Assembly (NCBI RefSeq): GCF_002994745.2
Contig: NC_037093.1
Span: 51,130,384-51,194,383, forward strand
DNA: 64,000 nucleotides
Direction of reading: 5' to 3'
From: Rosa chinensis
Taxonomy: Eukaryota; Streptophyta; Magnoliopsida; Rosales; Rosaceae
Of this stretch, positions 1-13,552 are shown piece after piece. Numbering within the stretch: the first letter of the stretch is position 1; each line of letters starts with the position of its first letter. The position numbers and the translations under genes were made by a program. The notes beneath the pieces were generated by a model. The model did not search any database, was not told the origin of the DNA, and was given only the letters and a program-made list of their open reading frames with translations.

Positions 1-3000
1 TGCTAAGGAAAATGTCCTAGCCTCATGGAAATCAAGCACCAGATTAATTTATGTTTTATGTTGAAATATTAAAAGCTCCATTAAAAATATTAAATCATTT
101 AAATATCAGCGAACAAGAATAGAATTTTGACAGTACGTTGGATCAATTTGTAATGTCTTAGATGAGACTAAGCAATGCCATTGTGGCAAGGAAATAAGTT
201 TGGTGATTGCTCGGAGATGACATGTTACATGTTGGATTCTCTGCATGAATGCTTAGTGATGGCTATAAGAGAAGTTTCTTGGGTTGCTGAATCAGAAGTA
301 GCCAAAAACGAGTACTTGAACTTCGGACGCCGCCGTCCTTTCGGCTCACATTATATACGACTTCAAAGAATTAGACGAAACCAAGGCAACTCGCTGCTAC
401 GCCTTAGACCCATCTTGCCTAAAAAGCATCGTTTGTAGCCTCAAAGTTTTAATTCGGAAAGTGAATACTTGCACAAACGAAGCTAGAAATACTATTGCTT
501 TAGAGTAGGAAAGTGGGTTTTCTCCCACCGACGATTGATTTGTGGCGGTTAGAGCGTCTTCCAAATGTCTTATATGAGTTCAGCAAACCTCATTTTCACG
601 AAAATAAGTATCAATTAATGTGTGTGGGACTGAATGGTGTGTAAGTATTGTGTACAAATGATGGGAATTGCGTATGCTGCACTTGTGTGTATCGTTGGAA
701 AAAAGTTGGGGACTGATTTTTGCTCAGTATCTTGTGAACAATAATAGCACCCCCAATGATTAAGGGTACTGGAATGAAAACTGTCGCTGAACAATGAGAC
801 TTAAATCAGTCACGTAATTCTACAAAAGAGACTGATCGTATATCTGAACCCAATCATGGTTTTTCTACCAGTGACCGTTCACTTGCTCCGCTGCATATAT
901 CAATACATGGATGCCTGACTGGAATGTGGACAAACAAGTCTTTGCCAGCTGAATGGACGGGGGTGATTAGACGCTTCTTTGCTAGCTAGGTCTTTGTATA
1001 ATTCATGATCTATTATCATATTGATTATGTATTGCTGTAGTTTACAGCAACGATGCGATTGAACTCGTGCTTAGTTCAGTTCTTCTGATCGACTTGGCCG
1101 GGTTGTTATGCACTTACGACTTACCAATTTCAGTACTAATTGATCAAAGCTGCTGCAGCTTAATTGGTTCGCGCGCATCATGTTCCCATCTCTCTGGGTT
1201 AATTGTCTAAAACACTACTGTACGTAGGAGCTTTTATTCTGCACATCCTACCACCAATAATGCTAATTATATCCCATGCAGTCATTTTTCATTAAGTTTT
1301 ACAGCTCTGAATACGTGTGTGCGCGCGTGTGTGTGTACGTCTACGTGTTCAACAAACTTCGACCTATACATCTCTGTATCTCAGTTACTGAGAGACAATC
1401 ATCGCGTGGTGAAGGTCGAGTCCAGTGTGTGGATCTGAATGTGTCTGCGTGTATGAATATTAACAGAACCACCTCCCATGAATGATTTTATGACACTTGC
1501 AGGTATAGATAGATATAGATGGTTTCTCTTTTGGATGTCATCAAAAGATTCGAAATGCTGGTGAAAACAACAGTGGAACTTAATGGTGACTGAAACAGCG
1601 ATGACTCCTTCTTTCAGGAAACTGGATCCGTCAAGTGATTGTGAATTTGGAATTGTTAGATGTGTTTTCTTTGTACGTACGTATTCAATTTATTAGTACG
1701 TACATGGTCCTAGCCATAAATCATTTATGTTTGATCACTTTGATGGGAAAAGAAAACCTAGTTGGCATGGATTTTATTTAGTACGTAGATTCTTGCGAAC
1801 CTGGAGAGCATATTCTCGTGCTGTTAGTTAAACCGTTAAACACTTAAATCGAATCTTTCTATTCTGATTTGGACACATAACATAAAGAATAGATAATCAT
1901 CTTATCTAATCCTAAACCCATGGGTTACTGTTTTGCTTCAATGATTAAGCATTTGTGACGTAGCACTAGACACTGGAAGCTAAAACCCTAAACAAGAGTG
2001 ATCTCTCTAGTAAGATCATCTTAGTAGTCATTTGACTCTCCATCAACTCTTTCTACATAGAACGAGAATCACCTCATCAAAATTCTTCTCCCAATTTGCA
2101 CTGGCAAACTTATTGCCTCCTTAACTAATAACCATCTTCTGGTTAACCTATATAATTTAGTACAGAATTATTCATATGTTGGCCATCGATTATGACTTTC
2201 GATCAGCGACCCTAAGCTTAATTAGGCCAGAACTCCCACAATCACTGTTTCGGCCAGAGGCTTAGTGAAATAGACAAGTCTAGGAAGATACAAACTATTT
2301 GCACCAAGGAAAAAAGACAAAGCCCTAGCTATGAAGCATCAATTAATTCAGTGTGTTCTTGGGATGGCTTTGGATCGTAATGTGCAACTTCAGTCGAAGG
2401 TGGCTTTGCGATTGATAAAGTTGCTCTACGAACGAATGGGCCGATTAAAATCAAAAAATTAGAAGTCCCTACCTTTGGTTGGAGATCGATCGGAGCAACA
2501 GTACCTATTGATAAGTCTCTATCTTTGGGTCTTGCTATTCTTTCTGGAATTTCTAAAGATGATGGATCAAGTTAACTAAGGGTTTCGTTTGTCTCGAAAC
2601 CAAAAGACAGAAAACTATATAGAGATAAGATATATACCAAATAACACCTAATCTTCTTCATCTTTTAATATAATCTTAGTATGGACAAATCAAATTGAGT
2701 GAGATTGGACGTCATTAATTGAGATTATATGTCTGGGGGTGTAATGAAATCATGTAAATTAAATAAAAATTGCAGTCACGAGCAGAATCATGGATTTCTT
2801 GCGGCTAGCTTTCTTTAATCCTCACTTGAACAAGTTTATGTTTGGATTTGGGCCTAATTGGCCAGAATTGATGACATAGGGGAAGTTCTTATGGAGGGAT
2901 TTAGTGGTAATCTTGGAGACCACTCTATCATTTTCCTTCTTTGTCATCTATTTGTTGTCTTCTGGTTAGAAAAGCCTGAGAAAACCAAGTTGAATTGTTT

Positions 3001-3351
3001 TGGACCACAGGTCCACACAGCAGGTTACTTGCTGCGGTTGGTGATTTGAAGATCCATTTATTATTATCTTTTTCCCCTAATGATTTGATGATGTTAGAAA
3101 CTTGGAATTAAAGACAGTCAAAATATTCTCTAAGATTAAATAGAATGGGGGGGGTACTTTTCTGACTACTACTAGAGAAAACGGAGTTTTAACTTTATCA
3201 TACACCTCTGTCGGGGCTTTAGTATATTTTTTATCGCTATGAATTAATGAGAAAAATAAAACAAGTTGTGGCAATCATTCATTCGGATAGTAGATCTGGC
3301 CTGAATTTTATTTCTAATAAAGTGTAATCGTGCCAGAGGTTTACACGTACA

Positions 3352-3354
<3 letters not shown>
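1..3354. other. Intergenic AT-rich DNA, no gene recognised
   Basis: I see no recognisable gene here. A short open stretch on the plus strand at 175-438 (87 codons) runs into a second open frame one base out of register up to about 455. That could be a frameshifted coding remnant, but I recognise no family in either frame. GT/AC-rich microsatellite-like sequence lies near 1315-1345. The rest is AT-rich with stop codons in all frames. Confidence 0.5.

Positions 3355-3384
<30 letters not shown>
3355..3384. repeat. (AT)n microsatellite
   Basis: About 15 uninterrupted AT dinucleotides, seen directly. Other long AT runs lie at 8095-8133, 13508-13550, 20787-20810 and 21212-21321. Confidence 0.95.
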
Positions 3385-3386
<2 letters not shown>

Positions 3387-3410
3387 TATATGATTAAGCT
3401 AATTCTTAAG

Positions 3411-3516
3411 GGAATGATTAAATTTTTGAACTATAAAGCAAATTGTTGGGAATGATGGTTAAATTTTTGAACTATAAAGCAAATTGTCTGGAATGATGGT
3501 TAAATTTTTGAAACTC
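3411..3516. repeat. Short tandem repeat, about 41-bp unit, 2.5 copies
   Basis: The unit contains 'ggttaaatttttgaactata' followed by 'aagcaaattgt' and is repeated head to tail. The first copy lacks 3 bp and the last breaks off after 'ttttgaaact'. The sequence is non-coding and lies just upstream of the Helitron-like termini. Confidence 0.85.
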
Positions 3517-3749
3517 CTATTATGCTATTTATTGATTGAATTGTTTAAAAAATAAAAATGATATTACAAGGCTAAAATAGTAAATAAACAAAATCAATAT
3601 TTTCTTTTCAAGAAATTACAAACAAAAAATAAAGGGAAAAAACCCACGGTTGTAACCGTCAGTGGTATTTTGCTGCCCCAAATTTATTTTCTTTTTGTTT
3701 AATTTCCTTAAAATTTTTAATTTTTAAATTTGTTTTATAAAAGCAAATT

Positions 3750-4060
3750 GGCAAGCACGGAGTGCATGCCAAGAGGCTAGTATATATTAAGAGAATAAAC
3801 TTTGTTAGCCAAAACAGAAAAAATGTACCAAAATGACCCTGAAATATTAAAAAACTATTCAACTCATAAAACAGATAAGGGTGATATAATCAAATTACAA
3901 AATAAACAGAAAATATAAAAAAAATGTGAAAATGAGAAACAAATAATCAAATTACCCACCTCTATCATTCCATGAAAAACTATTCACTCCTGTAAATAAC
4001 TTCTCACTCCCTATTAAAAAAAAATCAATTTTCACACACATAGTGTGTGGGGCCATCTAG
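3750..4060 (+). mobile_element. Two Helitron-like 3' termini in tandem
   Basis: Two hairpins each sit a few bases before the tetranucleotide CTAG, which is followed by T; this is the layout of a Helitron 3' end. Hairpin 1 (3750-3770) pairs ggcaagca with tgcatgcc with one mismatch, and CTAG is at 3777-3780. Hairpin 2 (4033-4049) pairs cacacac with gtgtgtg, and CTAG is at 4057-4060. Both CTAGs are followed by the same 'tatatattaa'. The 280 bp between them could be a minimal non-autonomous copy. I could not fix a 5' TC terminus, so the family call is tentative. Confidence 0.45.
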
Positions 4061-7045
4061 TATATATTAAAAAGGTGTGATAATTTGAGCGAATGTCTTG
4101 GACTATGTCAAAACGTTTGTCTGGCCAAGATAATCTTTGAAAAGGAAAAAAAAAAAATCCTTCGAGCTGAGCTAATTTATGGAAAACATTATTTGACACA
4201 CGACATAGATATTGAAGAAAGATGATACTGGACATGGGAGTTTAAGAGATCGAGCTGGAATAATGTTGTCATGTACAAGTCCAAGCATGTATATGTGCAG
4301 AGAGAGTGACTTGGTTGCAGTAACGTACAGTATGTTTCGAATTAAAGTGGCCGGAAAAGCTGAAGTGCTGCAAAACGACTGACAATTAAGCAAGCCTCTC
4401 AGCCGACTCTTCCACATGTTCTCCGCTGTAGATCAACAATAACCGCTCATAAAACCCGCCAACACAAGCCCCCCGCCAATTTGCCAAAGCCACCCTCACG
4501 GGTGTTCTTACCATCATCTCTTCCATGTATACGTTCATTTTAACATTTTTGAACCTCCAAACCGATGCGTTACCAATTTCGGATTGGCATAATCTAAACA
4601 TATATATACAAAGTATCTGTACATATGTTGAAATCAGAATTAGAAGGTAAATCCGTGGTTAAATATGACAATTGGAATATGCAACACTAATCTATACATG
4701 GACCGCACTATTCATTTTCAACAAAGTATAGAGGAATATACGAATTATTAAAAGAACAGAATGAGAGAAGTAATTGGCCATGACATCAGTTTAGATCATT
4801 CCGAATCTCTCAATTAGCAAGCAATTTCAAGGTGACCAATATTTAGGGGATTAGGAAATTATTTTCAATGCGTCACCATCAATCAGAATTTGGGGGTAAA
4901 TTCAATGGAATATCAATTTTTGCAAGCTTCCTCTTGGCCGCGTGTCTATTTTTGAAGCACTCCTCACGTTTGATCCATCTGTTAATCTCTCAATCTGTTT
5001 TATTCTAACTGAAAAATTAGCTAGCTAGGCTCACAAGAAAACTATATGACGCGCTTTCATGATATGATTAATAACAATATCTAATCAGATGCTTAATCTA
5101 ATGATAGATATACATATGACATGTTAGTGACACATTTTTTGGATTATTAATTCATGATTTCTTATAGATTAAGAATTGCAGAGTACGTACTATATGCATG
5201 CATCTATTAAGTACTTACTTAATTTATAGATACAGGCGTTCTTCCAAATTAATTGTGTACAGTTCGATTCAAATAAAATATTGAGCTTACTGAAAGTAGA
5301 AGCAAAAAAAAAAACTGCTTGAACAGGAAAATTAGCAACAAGACGACACTTTTAAAGCTTAAGAGTAAGATTAAGCTAATCTCAGTTAAATAACTTTTAC
5401 TTGTATAGTTTTGCCAACGACAAAATAAAATTCCTTATGCTAAATTCTAGTGCATGTACGTACGAGGAAACGAGAGTAGGTTTAGAACCCTTTTTTGGTA
5501 GAAGCAAGTCCGAAAGTCATTAATATACAACGTCCAAATTACAAGATTTAGTACCGGTAGACTGGAACGTAGTAGTGTTGGTCAACATGAATAGTAATTA
5601 GACCAGAATTAGGTAAATTGATTCCATTAGTTGTATGCAGATACAGAGATCTCGGACTCTGACTCTGACTCGGACTCGGACTCGGTGTTAATTATAACAG
5701 ATCGAGTAGTTCTAATCTATGTACTTGTACTTTCGCGAAAGTCTAGTATTACTGTATTAGTCTTCTTAACGACTTAACTAATTGGTAGCTAGGCAGATAA
5801 TTAAGCATCCTGAATTTACCATACATGAACAAGAACAAGAATAAATTGGATGCAACTAGCATTTGTTGTGAGCCCTACTGCTTAAAGGATGCTTGGAGGT
5901 TCCTTATGAAGTTATCAGCCACTAGCTTAGCCTGCTCCATCTTTAGTGATGGCGCTAGAAACAAAGGCATGCTTACATGTAAGTACTTTTTGATAAGAAT
6001 TGGTACTTAATCAAAAAAATGTTTAAAGGTCGTAATAATTCTGTTTCGAATCTATCCAGTTCCTAAAGTACAATCTAATCATGGTCATGATCATAGCCAT
6101 CTCATATATATAGCAATATATATTATAGTTTTCTGTTGCATGAAAAATATATGTCTTGGCAAATAATGTAAACAGAAAAGGGACACCAGGACTATATGTT
6201 TATTATCTTTTCCCTTCTCTTTTTTCTTTCCTTTTTTGGTAATGTTAAGTCTTACAATACGAGCTGATTTTGTACCGACTATGTATTCTACACTCTAGCG
6301 CTTTAGGTTCGGTTTATTAGTTTATCTATCTTGTACGTTACAGTGGAATGATATATTTTATAATCACACATACATGATGTGCGGGATTATATAAGATATA
6401 TCGCATTGTTAATCAGATTTCTAAGCATGTCAGTGTTCACTAAAAAAGCAAAAGCTTAAAGCGACATGGGTAGGGAATAGTTGTGGCTATCAGTACAATT
6501 AGTTCAGTAGCGAATGGAAAAAACCAATCAAATATCCATATCACAATTGGAATCCAATGTAAGCATAGATTGGATACATATCATATATCATACGAAGTTC
6601 AGTTTGTTACTGTGAAGTGCTAGTTTGGCCTTGATAGTGAAACTACTACTCGATCTGTTCGATCATGCAAACCTAGCTAGCTATATACATTAACCTAATT
6701 CTCACCGCACAAAACAAATATATAAACCGGTAACATTAATTCTTACTGTAGTGAAATGATTGGGGTATCAAGCAGCTATACCTAGCTGGTCTTGATGATA
6801 GAATTATAAAGAGGTGGATGTGGCTCCCCAGCCAACCCTAAACAACCCAATCAACCAAACTGTGTGCCCTCTTAGCTAGTTGTACAAGTACTTATTAACT
6901 TGTTGATTATTATTCATTTATTCCAAATGATGGGGACGACAGTATAGCCCACACCATACATGCATACAATCACTTTATATAGCTATATGATTGACGATTA
7001 ATATATATGATGCATGAGTTTGTGTAGGTAATCGATCAATCGATC
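4061..7045. other. Intergenic AT-rich DNA
   Basis: No gene recognised. A minus-strand open frame at 4386-4601 (71 codons) is slightly richer in GC than its surroundings but matches no family I know. A degenerate hexamer repeat of the GACTCG/GACTCT type lies at about 5652-5685, and a 14-bp perfect palindrome, actttcgcgaaagt, lies near 5729. Confidence 0.5.
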
Positions 7046-7890
7046 CAAGGGCGTAGGCACATTTTCTCAGCTTTTGGAAATAGTTGCTGATTGGTTGAAA
7101 TTTTAAATGTTTTTATGTAAATATTATATTTTAATATATGATTTGACCATTCTAACACTCAAAAAATTTTACTTTAAAAGTTTTAGCCCATCACGAAGTA
7201 GTATCCACGTGCAACTTGGACTTGCGAGACTCCAACATTCTTTTAAATTTCTACTATATTTTATTAATTGATCAATTAATCAATGAGTACCTCATATTTA
7301 TTTAGTTTTTTTTTTCCTTCCTCCTAGTCATAACAACATAGAAATAACTATATTTCCCAAGAAATCTCAATTTTCTCTCCTATGAACGGCAAGACTTGAA
7401 ATCAACTAGAGAGTAAGATTTGTTACCTTGTTAATAAATCACTTCAATTAAAGAAACTTCTTTAATTCATTACAAAGTTCAAATTTTTTTAGAGATTAGT
7501 TAATTTAATTTATTCTACCATGAATATCATAAATAGTAGAAACCAAATGGAAGATATGTGGATGAGTGGCAGTATTATTACATACATTGGGAAAGATATA
7601 TTTGCTTGTATTGATGATGAAACCACCATGTATAGAGTTCAAAATAATTAAGAGCAATCATCGCAAACAATTATAATTGGTTTGAAGATATCTGTTATGT
7701 TTGAGTATATTAATAATTTATGATTTTCTTTTATCAAAAGAATGATATATAAACTAGTATATTTAAAATATTTTTTTAACAATAAACATATGCGATTTTA
7801 TGTTATTTGATAAAATTATATTTTTGTTTAATATAATCATTATGATTTGAAAAATGACCCTCCTAATTCATATTTCTGCCTACGCCACTG
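7046..7890. mobile_element. hAT-like non-autonomous element, about 845 bp
   Basis: The ends are inverted. The left end reads caagggcgtaggca and the right end, on the other strand, reads cagtggcgtaggca. This resembles the CAGTGGCG-type termini common in plant hAT elements. The flanking octamers are aatcgatc (7038-7045) and aaatgatc (7891-7898), which agree at 6 of 8 positions and are plausible as an aged 8-bp target duplication. The interior is AT-rich with no transposase frame. Confidence 0.55.
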
Positions 7891-8092
7891 AAATGATCAT
7901 GTATTATAAATTGCTTAGCAGCTGGCCAAAGATTACGCGACACGTCTAAAACTATAACTGAGACAATTCTGTCTCTCTACTACTTAACTTGTAAGAAGGA
8001 TCACTACACAGAATAACTATATATGTTTCACTCCCACCAAAATAGTACTGGAGGAATCGAGCTCACACATATATGTACCTGAAGCAATTAAT

Positions 8093-8136
<44 letters not shown>

Positions 8137-11100
8137 TATACTGTTCTTATAGCTTAAAGATCACGGACTCTAGGATATCAACCAGTTGAAAGCAACTTGT
8201 TTGCTTTGCTCTCTGTCTAGATCGAACTCTATTATTGGTGAAAGAATTAATCAAGATTAATAATGAGAAACAAACAATGAATCACCACGTAGTCAGGCCA
8301 AGCTACCCTAGCTACGTACGTTCAAGATCGCATCTCCCGGACTAGCAAGCTAGCTAGCTAAGGTTTTTCAAGATTTCAACTGAAAACAACGGCTACCCTT
8401 AGAATCTTTCACTCAATTAGTTGAAGCATACCTTTCAATAGCAAAAGCTAGGTCTGGGATCATAGGCTAGGGTTTGAAGAGAGGGCAGGATTGTTAATCA
8501 AGGCCTTCAAGGACAATCACGTGCAGCAATTACCCTCCCCGTAAAACTTAATCATATTACGCTTTTTAATTCGAGTGTATGGTATGCCTTTGATCATCGA
8601 TCTTCTTAATACTCTCAAATAATGTTGCTCCCTCCAAATCAAATGATACATATAACCTCATGTGATAATTGTGCATGAACTGCGTGCTTAATTAAGATCC
8701 GAAAGCTTAATAATACATGGCGGCGCAATTAGGAGCATGACAAAATCATTAATAATTGATATCTGATGTTTAATTATTTGTATGAACTAGTCGATCAACC
8801 TCCCCGACACGCTTGCTAGCGAGGTTTATTCTATGCTTGCTCTCCACGTACAATCAGAAACCCAGGCTGCGGCCACCTGTCGCTAAAAGACATGTTCCAC
8901 GTCATGACGGGTTGTCTGATGAGTCACGTCCAGAATATTAAGCACAATTATTGTTTGTAGGACTTGTCTCCGTGGTTAATTACTCCCACAATTAGTAACA
9001 GTCTAATGATCAATTATATAGGTTGATTAGGGAACATCGTTACTGCTGATGATAATAACAGTAGCTACAGTGGTAAAACAATTAAGAATATGTCCCAATG
9101 TATGTGTTTAAAGTCTATATAATGCTCCGTTTAGAAGATATTTTGTCGGAAATATAAAATTCTACATTAGTGATGAATTATAAGTTTTCAAGTTTTGTTT
9201 CTATTGTCAATTAATTTTGGTTTATTCATGATATCAAAGTAATCGTGTCCGCGTATCTTTACGCAATATATATTATACACATGTTTGGCTCAAATTATGT
9301 CATATGAGAATGAGATATTTATATTTTTATCCAAACTTTTTTTAGGATCAATTAATATTGGTTTGAATGCTTAAACTAAATTTGTCGAGTAGCATTTGTT
9401 GAGAAAAATATCATCAATCAAAAATGTTGAGCCTAGCCTTCTTAATTTGTTTAATTCATATTTTGTGATGAGTTAATAGGTTGAGTAATACAACAGCCAC
9501 AACTTTGTATACCAATTTACGTGGCAAGATGAAATGGCAGGAAACATCATCTACCATATCACCATTCATCTTTAATATTTAGGGTTTATTTCTTGAGTAT
9601 TGAGTAGAGCTCCTTGCAAATCTAAACCTTTTAACACGTAATCCTAAAACAAAGGAAGTCGACTTAATGGTAGGTATTAAAAAGTCGACTTTTAAGCACT
9701 TGATTACAGATTTTTGTTCCTTATATATAAATGAATTGTGATTTCGGATTTAATTTTTTTTATTTATTATGATTAATTCCCAATCAGTAATCACATCCCA
9801 TATCCGCGCTCAGGGATGCTTCTACTTGCAGAAAACAATTTCCCGCGGTTTCAAGCTATCAGCCAGCAGAATCTTTGTGACATGGTGCTCTACATACATT
9901 TCTACCGCTTTTTAAAACTTTTATGAAAAAGACATAAAGTTTAAAGGGGTGCAGTACTATCTGACGCTTCTATATAACCTAGCTTTGAGAGAACCATTTG
10001 ATTCCATATATATCAAATTCCTTCATATATAATTAGCTAGTGTGTAAAAATTTCTTATGATATTATCTTATGTGACTACAGTGTGCCACATTATCGAAAC
10101 TGCCTGATTAAAAGTAATCTTGTAGTTGAAGCTTGTGTAAATCATGTACATAATGGTATCATGCAGTTCCACACGAAAACTCTTTGAGAATGAACTATTT
10201 ACGATAAGGGGTAAAGACATGGCTTTTGGGATTTCAAATGAAAGAAAAATTTCCAACGCTAATTACTACGTCTGAATGTGTGATAAATATTGCACCACTC
10301 ATATTCCATTTGATTGGAAACATTCTCAATTCCATTAATGAAGGTGAGGACAATTTTGGCCTTTTTCATTATTAATTACGCAAATAAATTACAAGAATAA
10401 CTTACATGGCGTTCATTCATTATGGCATTGATCTTTAATTCTTCTTACACAACGAGACATTGAGACAGGAGGATCCAACGAGCATTTAGAAATTAGAACC
10501 CTAAAATTTGTTAGGAGTCAACAGATTATAGAGAAGAAAATCTCTGATTTCTTTTGTTTGCAATGTCAAAAAAAACGAAAAGAAAAACTATAAATGGGTT
10601 AAATAGAGGAAATAAACTTCAATATCTTACTACTAGAATAAGAAAACATAAATAGCCTAAATTTTACTTAGGAGTCAGCTACAGTTTCTAAAATACAAAA
10701 AAAAAAAATTTAACATGCTATCTAAAATAAGTAATTTGTCCAAAAACCAGCTTACACTTTGGTTGATTTATCTCTATATCTAAACAAACTAGAAGAACTA
10801 ATATAAAGTAATTAAAAGATAAAAAGCCAGTTATTTGTCCAAAAACCAGCTTACTCTTTGGTTGATTTATTAGATATAGAAGAACTAATATAAAGTAATT
10901 AAAAGATAAAAAGCCCCAACCTGATAAATAATTGCAACACGAATAACTGCAATATTGGTTTGGTATAACCATTTTCATCGCCGTGGTCTTTTATTTTTTA
11001 TTTCCTTTCTTTTTTTTAGAAATCGATATTTACTAGTACTGTTGCATGACAAAGTTTTGTTAATTATTATAGTATCATAAGGTCTAATCACAGAAAGCAA

Positions 11101-11610
11101 ATTTCTAAAGTGCATAAAGTGAAGGGGATCTTTTCAAAAAAATAAAAAAAAGTGAAGGGGATACTTATCTTTCCTAATTAAAGGTGGGTTCTGGAATCTT
11201 AGAACAAAAGCTTGGCCGAATTTATTAAAGGTAAAAGTTGTCGAGAAAATCTCTTTTTCTACTTTGAGAATGACTTTCTATTGACTATCTTGGCCATAGA
11301 CAGCGACTAATTTCTTGCTACAACTATGGAAGCAGCTCCGAAGGTGAAATTTCCTAGGCGCATGTTCTTCTTTTCCGTTTAGTAAATCCGCAATAATTGA
11401 AATTTATAATATATCAAAAAAGTTCTCTCAATTTATACATAGTTACTATATATATTAGATGATACGAAGCAGATGTTGTTCAAGGCCATATCTAATGCAT
11501 TGACCTTGAAAGTAGAAACTAATATGCATTCTAAAATCATTTAGTAGTGGCACAGAGGAGCCTGTGATCGGATTTCTATTATGTATTATATATTTTTTCT
11601 TTTTATATAA
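7891..11610. other. Intergenic AT-rich DNA
   Basis: No gene recognised. It contains the AT microsatellite at 8095-8133 and the tandem duplication at 10731-10916. There are many short stop-rich frames and no conserved motif that I can identify. Confidence 0.5.
10731..10916. repeat. Tandem duplication, about 90-100 bp unit, two copies
   Basis: Copy 1 starts near 10731 and copy 2 near 10830. Both begin atttgtccaaaaaccagc and end taaagtaattaaaagataaa. Copy 2 carries a short deletion of about 13 bp in the middle. The open frame across it on the minus strand is a by-product of the duplication. Confidence 0.85.
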
Positions 11611-11983
11611 GAGCATCTTTAGCAATATTAGTTATTTTTTAGTCAAATTTTAGCTAAAGTAGCTAAAAAGTCTTTTTGGCTAGCCACTTTAGAAATACAT
11701 TTGTATCAGTGCTCTATATTTTAGCTAGTTTTGAATTTATATTATTTTTTAAATGAATATTAAATAGTTTAAATATACTTATAAGTTACATAAGATAACT
11801 CAAATGAAATGTTTTAAATTATAAAGAGTCTTATCTCGCTCTCTATATTTATGAGCGAGATAGCTAAAAGTTATAATGGAGAGTCACTTAGAAGTCTGGT
11901 GCAGCTGCTAAAATATATAAAAAGCTAAACACGCTCTCCAAAATAGCTAAGAAGTCAAAATAGAGAGTCTGCTAAAGATACTC
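11611..11983. mobile_element. Tourist-type MITE (PIF/Harbinger-like)
   Basis: The ends are imperfect inverted repeats: gagcatctttagca on the left and, read on the other strand, gagtatctttagca on the right. The flanks are TAA on both sides (11608-11610 and 11984-11986), the 3-bp duplication expected of Tourist/Harbinger elements. The 373-bp interior is AT-rich, with further imperfect inverted pairing and many 'tagcta' motifs, and has no coding frame. Confidence 0.75.
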
Positions 11984-13506
11984 TAAAGGAAATTGTTAAT
12001 TATTGTATAGAAGAAATAAGAATAAGATCAAAGATTTAAGATTATTATTGTAAGTATACACGATTATTTGGTCAAGTGGCATAAATTTATCTCTTGTAAG
12101 TAGGATATCATATAACTACTAGTTGTTTCATAATTTTAGTTATTGTGTAATATAAAATTAAGAAATTATTTCATGTTCTGAGGATGGTATAATGGTTAAC
12201 AAAAAAATCGAGTGATAGGCATAATAAACCTTTCTTTTTTCAACCAACTATGCTAATCTTAGGATAATCATTGAGATTATATTTTATATGTGTTAATCGA
12301 TACTTTTAAATATTGTATTAATGTAGCCTTAATTGTAGGCCAATGAAAAAGATATCGATGATTAATAATTAGCATATATTCCAATTATCTATCACACAGA
12401 CAAAGGGGAGAAGTTGTCAAAGAAAACAAGAGATTGCCATGTATACATCAATTTACACTTCACACTGATTCGAAAAGGATGTGATTGGAGACTATACAGC
12501 ATATAAGACTTGCATACAAGCTAGCTCTTATTGGCCCACTATGTTACGTCATAATATTAACAGATTGTTGTAAATAATTAGTTGCTCGAAAACACATAAC
12601 TCGAGCTCAGCTCATAAAGAAAAAAAAAAAAACTCTTAATTAATGAATTGGTTCCTTAGGACGTCTCTGTACAAATCAATAAATCAATGTGTGGAAGGAA
12701 GAGAGTTTTAATGAGATCTTAACTTTTGAAGTGTTTAGAGATATTCTAACTAATGATCCGTATGGAGCTTGTATCGAATCTATATATTTGTTTCAAGGTA
12801 GCAGGAGTACATCCATTCCCACGAATGTGCTATTCATTAAAATGTAATTAGGGGTTCATCATTTAGAACAAGTGTTTTTATCTTTTTCCTTTTGTTCCTT
12901 AATTAGTTTAAATGCATCATTATTAAGTGTTTATTAATTAACCTTACCCTATTCAATAGTCATTAAGCAACTATGCCTAATCTTTCATTGCATGCATGAG
13001 AACTAGAGCAAATGATTGTGTCCATGCAAATCTTATCACAAAATTAATATGGTTAACTAATATGGTAAAAAGAGAAGTGATTTGCTCAACGCTATTCTCT
13101 TGTTTAATGTAATAAGTGGTGTACTGCCTGCCATAAAGAGCCCCTAACTTCTGGAAGTGAATTTGAGTGAAGGAACAGTATGTATATGAAAAAAGCCGGG
13201 GGACCTGGAAGAAAAATGATGCCAGAGAATAGATGAGAGGAATTCGAAGCCGTCACTCATTCTCCAACACCATCCTCACCTAACTAAATTCCCTCCTTCG
13301 AAATACATAAACCCTAATTCTGGAATTCACAACAATCATTTGTATTATGCTTTCGATTTCCATCATTATAATACTGAAAATAATCTCACACGTCACCCTC
13401 CTCATGACGTCTACCTTTGGTTTTTGTTTTCCCGTTGTCGCCAGGTTAACCCCGTAAATTTAGGTTAATTCATGACAATTATGAACAAATTAATAATTAA
13501 TTGCTG

Positions 13507-13552
<46 letters not shown>

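Noticed and set aside
4386..4601. Minus-strand frame of 71 codons as a gene
   Set aside because: No family recognised, no splice context and no neighbouring coding sequence. It is too short to support.
8916..8922. ctgatga as the core of a hammerhead ribozyme
   Set aside because: No GAAA box and no pairable stem II follow at the right distance. Other ctgatga occurrences (about 46927 and 54590) fail in the same way.
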